A DNA stretch of 64,000 nt. Source: Polytrichum commune (taxonomy: Eukaryota; Streptophyta; Polytrichopsida; Polytrichales; Polytrichaceae). The notes beneath the pieces are model-generated. The model did no database searches. It was not told the DNA's origin and was given only the letters and a program-made list of their open reading frames with translations. The translations under genes and the position numbers were made by a program. The stretch lies in NCBI GenBank assembly GCA_950295325.1, contig OX485807.1:14659001-14723000 (forward strand), given 5' to 3'. Positions 57,315 to 64,000 of the stretch are shown here, one piece after another. The first letter of the stretch is position 1, and every line of letters begins with the position of its first letter.

Positions 57315-57319
57315 CGGGG

Positions 57320-57858
57320 TTTATGGTCTCCTGGCGTGGGCCCTCAGCGCCCTCATTAATTTACGCCTCCTGCCCGCACTAATGGCGCCTCGCCCCAGGA
57401 TCCGGGCCCCACCACCCGTCCCGTCCGCCACCCTTCACGCCGCGGGTGTTGGAACCGGAGCCCAACCGGACCCGTGATAGCCGTGCCTCGCCGTGACGCG
57501 ACCGGCCGGGCGCTGCCGCCGCCGTGGCGACGCTGTCGCTGCCACTGGCCGCCACCCTGCCCCCTCTCTCTCTCTCGCTGCTGCTGCTGCTGCTGCTTCT
57601 GCTTCTTCTTCTTCTTCTTCTTCTTCTTCTTCTGCGATTCGCTTCCGTCGCAGACGCAACCCGACACTCCACTGTTGGCTTGCATCACCCCCTGCACCGG
57701 AACGTCATGTTGATGCACCCCGTTTTTATCCACTGCTACCCCTGCCGCAGATAGGAACAAAGAGAAGAGAAACAGAAACAGAAACAGAAGAGAGACATAG
57801 ATAGAGATTGGGAGGGCAGAAGATTCGGACAACATCGATGACACAGTGTAGATCGTGC
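57320..57858 (+). promoter_or_regulatory. GC-rich promoter/leader candidate of the BTB gene
   Basis: GC rises sharply over 57340-57560, followed by CT, CTG and CTT runs (57563-57634), a composition often seen around plant transcription starts and 5' UTRs. TGCTGTAAGTACATG at about 57855-57865 contains a strong splice-donor match (GTAAGT), so a 5' UTR exon could end there and the tandem array could lie in the first intron. The open frames here come from the triplet runs and are not called as genes. Confidence 0.35.
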
Positions 57859-58699
57859 TGTAAGTACATGTGGGGTCTGAGGAGTGATGAGAGTCTGGAG
57901 GCTGGAGGTCATTCAGCGTGCCACAAGTTAACCTTTCTTTACATGTGAGCTTGGTGATTACTGCTCACTCCAAAAGCCTCGAGGTTTTTGTCTTTCTTTT
58001 GTCTCCTTCCCTGTCTTGTGGAACAGTCTTGGGGTGCCGTGCATTGGGTTTTGTGAGGAGCTGAGTGGCGGAGGTTGGTGATCTGGGTGAGGCAATTTGG
58101 TTGGAGAAATTTGGGTGGTTGGATTTTGAAGTGTTGGGATCATTAGGGCGGCCATCATGGTGCACAGTCGCAGCAGTAGGTACTAGGTTGGGTATGGTGT
58201 GTGGGTTAGTTTCCTTTTTGGATTCCTTTGGGACGTGTTGGTGATGCATGGTTGCAAGTAGAGTGAGGTAGGCGTAAACCTGCTTGAATTGGACTTTGAC
58301 ACTGGATTGCGGCTTCGAATCCTTGTTCTGGGAGGTTACATAATGATGCGGATGGATGGGGCTGGACATCTAGGGTGCCTTGCGAGATTCTTTAAGGAAT
58401 TCAATTTGAAGTCTCGGGTATCAATCCGAGGATAACGACTGTGAAGAAGAAGAAGAAGAAGACCTATAGTGGGGATCCTTGAGCATGCATTCTTACTTTG
58501 CGTAGCTTCTTCTCTCCTATTTCTCTTCATTCTCGTAGTTGACATACTTGGGTTCCCTTGCCATTGAATTCGACGAGGGTTCGACCCTTCTGAGGAAGCA
58601 AGCAACAGCAGGTTTACGAGGAAGGGAATGTGGGTGGAACTGCTGGAATTTCCTTCTGCTTGTCTGCGTTGCGATTCTATCAATCCTCATTTCTATCCC
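57859..58699. other. Spacer or intron before the tandem array
   Basis: Moderate GC, with a GAA run at about 58442-58461. ORFs on both strands (57965-58683) overlap and show no domains. It may be intronic to the BTB gene if the donor near 57858 is used. Confidence 0.3.
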
Positions 58700-59665
58700 T
58701 TCCATGCCTTCTTCTTCGTCCCATATTTCAAGAACTGGAGACCTACCCAGTCCAGTTGCCTTTGGGTTAGTATTACAGGTAGTTGTATCCTCTGCAGACA
58801 GGAATAACAGAATAGCGGAATAGGTGATTCTTATGGGTAGGCAAACAGGCACATGATTATGCACTTGGGTATTGTTTTATGCGTTTAGCATACGGAACAT
58901 AGCGGTTCCAGGATTCTTTTTATCCTCATCTCCTCCCTTGCACTCTTTATGTTCAGTCTTCCTCCTTCATTCCACATTTCAAGAACTGGACACCTTCGGG
59001 GTAGGATTGCAGGCAGCTTCAGTTCGGTGCGGCGGCTCTCATTTTAGTAGAAGTTTGCATACTCTGCAAACGGGACTAGCAAAATAGAGGAAATAGGTGA
59101 ATCTTATGGGTAGGTAAACAGGCACAAGATGATGCACTGAGGTACGGTTTTGTGCGTCTAGCATACGGAACATAAGGGTTCCAGAATCCTCATTTGCCCT
59201 CCCATGCACCCATGCGTTCAGTCTTTCTTCTTCATTCCACATGTCAAAAAACTGGACAGCTTTCGGGGTAGGATTGCAGGCAGCCTTCATTTTACTAGCA
59301 GTTTGCGTACTCTGCAAACAGGAATAGCAGAATAGAGGAAATAGGCGAATCTTATGGGTAGGCAAACAGGCACAAGATGATGCACCTAGGTACGGTTTTG
59401 TGCGTTTAGCATAAGGAACATAGGGGTTCCAGAATCCTATCTACCCTCATTTGCCCTCCCATGCACTCATGCGTTCAGTCTTTCTTCTTCATTCCACATT
59501 TCAAGAACTGCACACCTTTCGGGGTAGGATCACAGGCAGCCTCAGTTGGATGCTTTGCAAACAGGAACAGCAGAATAGGTGAATCTTACGTGTAGGCAAA
59601 TAAACAGGCACATGATGATGCACTTAGGTATGGTATTTTAGCATTTAGCATTCGAACAACGTAGG
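58700..59665 (+). repeat. Four-copy tandem repeat (about 251-266 bp unit) upstream of the BTB gene
   Basis: The anchor TTTCAAGAACTGG (with variants) recurs with spacings 251, 266 and 256 (AGAACTG equivalents at 58731, 58982, 59248, 59504). Each unit has GGGGTAGGATTGCAGGCAGC, CTCTGCAAACAGGAATAGCA, ATCTTATGGGTAGGCAAACA and ATACGGAACATA..GGTTCCAG. Unit 1 is the most diverged. The array stops about 40 bases before the start codon, and each unit contains a TTGCAG that could act as a splice acceptor. Confidence 0.85.
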
Positions 59666-59703
59666 GGTTCAACATCAACAACACATTGCTGGAACCATCG
59701 TTC

Positions 59704-61098
59704 ATGAATCTCGCAGACTTCTTTTCTCCTCCATCTCTGGACCAAGGAGCTCCACACGACCACCGCAACCTGTTGAGCATGCCCCCTCGCTTTGCGAAGG
59801 ACGCTTTGGCGCCCTTCGACACCACGGATCTGATGGCGCCCGCGATGCTCGATAGCCGATTCGACAGGTCTGGTCGACCTTTATACGTTCCCAACACCAC
59901 CACTACCACCACCACCAATATTCAGTTGGAGAGGATCGAGTGTAGGGAGAAGAGTAACCGAGGGGTAAGGCCCTCGGATGTCACCTTCTATGTTGGCCGC
60001 AACAGGGCACCATACACACTTGCTGCAGACTCATTGAAGCATTCAACCTATTTTGCTTCCCTCATCAGCAGCGAGAAGCTGCAACAGCAGAATCAGCGTC
60101 ACTTTCTGGAGCCCATTGTGTTGGACTGCGAGGAAACCATCTTCCAACACATGGTACTCATCCTCCGCTATGGCAGCTTCGAAGCCTTACCCAAGATGTC
60201 GGAGAGTGAGCTTTTTCGACTGAAGAGGGAGCTTGAATGCTACGGTATTGATGTGCCTGAGCCCATTCGCAAATCTTCTTCTCCTCCTTCCGCCCCCTCC
60301 ACACCCTCTCATAGATCAAATTTCTACCCTTACTCCTCAAATCCTCAAACACCAACACATGCTTCGCAGCAGCAGCATCAACATCATCAACAGCTTCGCC
60401 CAATTCATCATCCAACCACCATGGCTGACTACCCTGACCTTCCTGAGGAGCTTAGGGATGCGTCTATGTTGGTGCTGGTGGCTCGAGTGGATGAGGATGA
60501 CAAGGGTAGGTGCGAATGCACGGCCAAGGATCAACATACATACTGGGCACTCAGTTTCCACCATAGGCACACATTCTGCACTGGATGTGGGAAATGCCCA
60601 TCCACCATGACCCCCAGGTTCCAGGCTGAGATGTACATGGCGGCCGCTATGTACTACTCCAGTGAGACGGTCACAAACAAGCAGAGATGGTCAGTGGGCT
60701 GCGACTCAACCTGTTCGTTGAAATTGCTGCATGCGAAGCCTTGCTGTGTGTGTCCCTGTGTCAGCAGTGGTAGCGACAAATCTTGTTGTGGTGGGGGGAG
60801 CTGCAACAGTTCCAATTCCTCTTCTGGAGTTGTTGGTTCTGGAAAGTCATCGAATGTGTGGGCGGTGAGCACTTACCACTCTCATGCTTTCTGCACACAG
60901 TGTGGACAGGCTGCAGACGACCGAACACTCATTTGCATCCTTCTGACTCTTCGATATGGTGGAATCTCGAAGCAGTCAAAACTGCGGCGGGATCGCACAA
61001 TTTCAAGCTCCTCTGAAGGAATGATAGCTCAGGAATCCAGAAGCAGCAGCCGTGTTTTGGAGCCTTCACGCCATTCAAGAGGGAACAGGTCATTGTGA
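59704..61098 (+). CDS. BTB/POZ (T1-type) protein with Cys/His-rich C-terminus, 464 aa
   Basis: A single open frame. ATG 59704 is the first ATG after an in-frame TAG (59662-59664). Residues 65-71 are a Thr run. About 93-185 resemble the KCTD/K-channel T1 BTB fold: DVTFYVGRNRAPYTLAADSL, then FLEPIVLDCEETIFQHM, ILRYGSFEALP, and ELFRLKRELECYGI. Residues 190-240 are Ser/Pro/Gln/His-rich. The C-terminal part holds two copies of a motif, WALSFHHRHTFCTGCG at 281-296 and WAVSTYHSHAFCTQCG at 386-401, each preceded by a Cys cluster (CEC at 270-272; CCVCPC at 347-352). That spacing would suit metal binding, which is inference. T1 BTB domains mediate oligomerisation and often cullin-3 binding; the role here is unknown. 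The last 60 residues are basic and Ser-rich (SKLRRDR, SSSSEG). Unseen 5' UTR exons are likely. I do not recognise a named plant gene. Confidence 0.85.
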   Translation: MNLADFFSPPSLDQGAPHDHRNLLSMPPRFAKDALAPFDTTDLMAPAMLDSRFDRSGRPLYVPNTTTTTTTNIQLERIECREKSNRGVRPSDVTFYVGRNRAPYTLAADSLKHSTYFASLISSEKLQQQNQRHFLEPIVLDCEETIFQHMVLILRYGSFEALPKMSESELFRLKRELECYGIDVPEPIRKSSSPPSAPSTPSHRSNFYPYSSNPQTPTHASQQQHQHHQQLRPIHHPTTMADYPDLPEELRDASMLVLVARVDEDDKGRCECTAKDQHTYWALSFHHRHTFCTGCGKCPSTMTPRFQAEMYMAAAMYYSSETVTNKQRWSVGCDSTCSLKLLHAKPCCVCPCVSSGSDKSCCGGGSCNSSNSSSGVVGSGKSSNVWAVSTYHSHAFCTQCGQAADDRTLICILLTLRYGGISKQSKLRRDRTISSSSEGMIAQESRSSSRVLEPSRHSRGNRSL

Positions 61099-61676
61099 GG
61101 AAGAAACACCATCGATGCTAGCTAATTAAAATCGATGACGCTCGGTGTTTGAAAAAGGTTTGGCCTCGAAGAGGCTGCACTTCTTCTTCATGGCCGGACA
61201 GAGTGTTTCTCTTTCATCAGATTGAACTCTGTTTTGGAGCATTCATTCATACTGGGCAATGGGTTTCTGTTTTAATTCGATTTCAGCCTTGCAGTAGAGA
61301 GCTGATGATGGTGTGCCCTGGATGGATCCATGAATCTTTCTTCATGGGTGGTCAAATTCAATACTCTTAGATGGATTAGAAGAATTACTGGGAAGTGCAC
61401 AGCACACTCCCATCATCGAAAATTTACTAGTGCAAGTATCTGCACAATTTTAGCCTCTGCACCGAGCAAATGGCTCAAGAGTGAGGAGTTGTACCATAGG
61501 GAAAAGGGGAACTGGCCTGAAGGAGTTCAACGATCAATTTTGTCTTCCCATCATAGAAGCTTTATAACCTGGCTGGATTCCTCATCTCAGGTCTTACTGT
61601 GTAACAATGCTGTCTGCCTACTCCATGAATTTTGTGTGATTCATGTCTCGCTTCAAAGTTCGATGCACATTAGCGT
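61099..61676 (+). other. 3' UTR and downstream of the BTB gene
   Basis: Presumed 3' UTR start. No clear poly(A) signal was picked out. CTCATCTCAGGTCTTACTG at about 61581 resembles the CATCTCAGGTGGATG repeats further downstream. Confidence 0.35.
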
Positions 61677-62260
61677 CATCTCAGGTGGATGTTTGTTTGA
61701 AATGAGATGAAATCAGGTACGGGTGCATGAACTCCCGCTTGAAAGAGGTAAGATTTTGTTGTGGTGCATACTTGTGTGGCTAATGTGTACTTTTAAATCT
61801 TATAGAATCATCCTCTTCTGGATGTTTCAGGAACTATGTTGCCCTTCTGAAAAGTCTCGAAGCTGTGGCATGTGCAGGTCATTATTACCTCTTTACAAAA
61901 CATCTTGTGATTCATTTGTCTCTTTGATCTATGCTACATCATCTCAGGTGGATGCTGGAGTGTGGAAATACCTATCTTGTTCTTATTACTGATAAGACTG
62001 CATGCATTTAGTGGCCATTGGAACTTCTGTTTGCTTAATCTAATGTCCATATTCAGACAATGAAGCCATTCTCCTACGAGATGTTTGTTTGACATGAAGT
62101 TGAAACCATTATGGTGTCTGCGCAAACTCGCACTGTATAGATTCTTATGGTGCAAAATCGTGTGGGTAATGTGTGCTTCATCTTATGTCATCATCTTCTT
62201 TGGGATGCACTGCATTGCCCTTTCAAAAGTCTCAAAACCGTGGCATGTGCAGGTCAAAAG
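61677..62260 (+). repeat. Diverged tandem duplication (about 394-bp period) downstream of the BTB gene
   Basis: GATGTTTGTTTGA at about 61687 and 62080 starts two parallel stretches sharing TATGGTGCA/TGTGGTGCA, GTGTGG.TAATGTGT.CTT, ATCATC.TCTTCTG/TTTGGGATG, TTGCCCTT and GGCATGTGCAGGTCA. CATCTCAGGTGGATG also occurs at 61677 and about 61938. No coding function is evident. Confidence 0.6.
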
Positions 62261-62902
62261 GGTGTGCAAGCCTTTTTTGTTCTCTTGCACACTCGTCTCT
62301 GTACCTGCAATTCAAGTCTGCACACACTTGCCCAGAAAACCTTTGCTGAAGCATATTTATCATTGATAGATTGAGAATCGGAGGCACTTGAATTGACAAT
62401 ATTGTATAATAACATACCAAGCTTGCTGCCAAAAACAAAATGTGGACACTCAATCTTGTGCAAATGGAAGAAGCTCCTCTGCATTCAATTATCTTATCGC
62501 CTTTGTTCCATATGTTGAGAACACTCAAAAGGCTCCTCTTCAACTGTCCAAGTTAGAAGTGTCCAATTCTGACATCTATTTTTCGCCCCAAAGTGGGCAA
62601 CTCAAAAATCAATGAACAGGGAGAACTGACCGCCAGTTACAGATGAACTGGTTGAAGTTCAAGACTTCAGGAAAATTACTGATCATTTTAGAGGAATCTA
62701 TAGAATATGCCTCAAACTAATAAAGAAAAACAGAAAGATTACAAAAAGTAACCAGCTGGACTTGGAAACATTAGGGTTTTGACCGAATATGCCCAAAAAT
62801 CTCTCCAAACACTCCACAAAATGAATACTAATGGTATGATTCTAAACATAAAAAATTACATACCAAATGTTGACCTTTACCCACAACCTGCCTCGGTTGA
62901 GC
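62261..62902. other. Intergenic stretch without a gene
   Basis: ORFs at 62232-62543 (minus) and 62147-62374 overlap and lack features. Nothing is called. Confidence 0.3.
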
Positions 62903-63155
62903 CTAGATGCCCACCTCTTTGAGCTGGGCCCCTATCGCTATTACCAAGGTAAAGGGGTCTAGTAAAAACATGGCCCTCATAGGTTTGTGGTTTATTCATC
63001 TCAAGTGGGGTCCCTCCAGACTAATTTGGGGCTTCTTATGCTAATTGGGGTCAAATTTTCCTAGAAAAGAAATCTACATGCTATAATAGCAATGCCTGCA
63101 TTTTCATCTCAACATAATAATGGTAGGGGCCCAACTCAAAGAGGTGGGCATCTAG
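62903..63155. mobile_element. TIR element with AGATGCCCACCTC ends, 253 bp
   Basis: CTAGATGCCCACCTCTTTGA and then GGGCCCCTA at the left are repeated in inverse at the right (TAGGGGCCC, TCAAAGAGGTGGGCATCTAG), with about 35 paired bases and very few mismatches. No target duplication was clearly resolved and there is no ORF. No second copy was noticed in this window. Confidence 0.7.
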
Positions 63156-63349
63156 TCATGGCTAGTGGCGCTACAAAATAATGCCTAAAATGAACATGGT
63201 TGAACATGAAAACCTATGGTTACTTTTGGAAACGCCTATGATGACCACTTTGAAAAGTCCAAGTTCACTCAAATGATGTCCAAAAACTACATGCTAAGAT
63301 GTGTTGAACTTCTCTCTCTATCATCAAGAACCAACAAAATTAAGTTAAT

Positions 63350-63381
63350 CTACTACTACTACTACTACTACTAATAATAAT
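63350..63381. repeat. CTA/TAA trinucleotide microsatellite
   Basis: A run of CTA units followed by ATA units. Confidence 0.8.
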
Positions 63382-63444
63382 TTATGAGATGCTTTGAAAG
63401 ATGATGATAAGTGTAGTTACCATATAGCACAAGGATTGCCTACT

Positions 63445-63810
63445 AAGGTAGATGGGTCTTAAGTGACTCGTTTTCTTATTCAAACGATCATGTATGTGAT
63501 TCAGTGAGGATCAAATTACAACAAACATCATAATGACACAAGTTTAAAAGACGTTGGACTTTGTCTTCAAATATTGATAACTACTCAACACTCAATAATG
63601 CAATTGAAGACCTATGTATCCAATTAAGAAATCAACAAAAAACTTGCACCTCTAATGACCATAACTAAATTAGGGGAGGTTCGATTTTCACTCCGGTTTT
63701 TGCATATGTTTCATTGCAGATTTACTAATGAAACATGGAGTGTTGTAGTGTATCTAATTGGTAGAAGTTGGAGAACACGAAAAACAAACCAAATTACATC
63801 CACATACCTT
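63445..63810 (+). mobile_element. AAGGTA..TACCTT TIR element, 366 bp
   Basis: AAGGTAGATGGGTCTTAAGT at the left and CATCCACATACCTT at the right. The interior is colinear with 51134-51509 (GATTCAGTGAGGATCAAA, TTCAAATATTGATAACTAC, GGGGAGGTTCGATTTTCA, TGGTAGAAGTTGGAGAACA). Confidence 0.7.
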
Positions 63811-64000
63811 GCTTATTTCATTACCAATAGGCAAAAAGAAAGATGCATAATATATAAGTAGGTCTCCTTCACAAAAGAAGAAAACTCTTTTTACGGAGTG
63901 CATGCTATATAGCTACGATGTGGACTCTTTGGAACATAACTTCAATGTGAAATTTTCTGAATCTAAAATTCCAAGAAACACTTGCTCAAAATGAGAATGA

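Noticed and set aside
57356-57844. Minus-strand ORF of 162 codons with Lys/Gln/Arg runs, and three + strand ORFs with Cys/Phe, Ser and Leu runs
   Set aside because: All are readings of the same CTG/CTT microsatellite in different frames. Simultaneous openness in many frames indicates composition, not coding.
59686-59703. Six extra codons before the BTB gene ATG (start at TTG 59686)
   Set aside because: TTG is not a normal start in plant nuclear genes, and ATG 59704 is the first ATG after an in-frame TAG.

Overview
The window is nuclear DNA from a land plant or close relative. The evidence is one gene with 25 canonical GT-AG introns encoding a plant-type uridine-kinase/CYTH protein, AT-rich long intergenic DNA, and many short terminal-inverted-repeat (TIR) elements of plant type. 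I cannot fix the lineage from sequence alone. There are no bacterial operons, CRISPR arrays or rRNA genes.

Layout. (1) 602-14018, + strand: a 26-exon gene of 955 codons with two tandem P-loop kinase + CYTH modules, a Ser/Pro-rich linker between them, and a C-terminal coiled coil and tail anchor. It belongs to the TTM1/TTM2-like phosphoribulokinase/uridine kinase family. The two modules share intron positions, so the gene arose by internal duplication. Several introns carry repeats that also occur between genes. (2) 14019-57092, about 43 kb: gene-poor DNA made largely of short non-autonomous elements in several TIR families. These include four PIF/Harbinger-like families with TAA or TTA target duplications, an ACTACACT family, an ATAACATTATT hairpin family, an AAGGTA..TACCTT family, a TACACTCTAAAC family and one CACTA-like element. 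There is also a tRNA-derived SINE, one decayed non-LTR-retrotransposon-like coding fragment, one decayed AT-hook-containing coding fragment, and a three-copy tandem repeat with a MITE in one copy and an empty site in the next. (3) 57093-62600: a gene for a BTB (T1-type) protein with a Cys/His-rich C-terminus (59704-61098, + strand). It follows a GC-rich leader-like segment and a four-copy tandem repeat of about 255 bp, and is followed by a diverged tandem duplication. (4) 62600-64000: two more TIR elements.

The two genes show no functional link. The best second-look items are the duplicated kinase/CYTH gene with conserved introns, the MITE with its paralogous empty site, the SINE family, the twin Cys/His motif of the BTB protein, and the tandem arrays flanking that gene. 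I found no convincing new multi-gene system. All homology statements come from reading translations and from memory of families; no database search was run.
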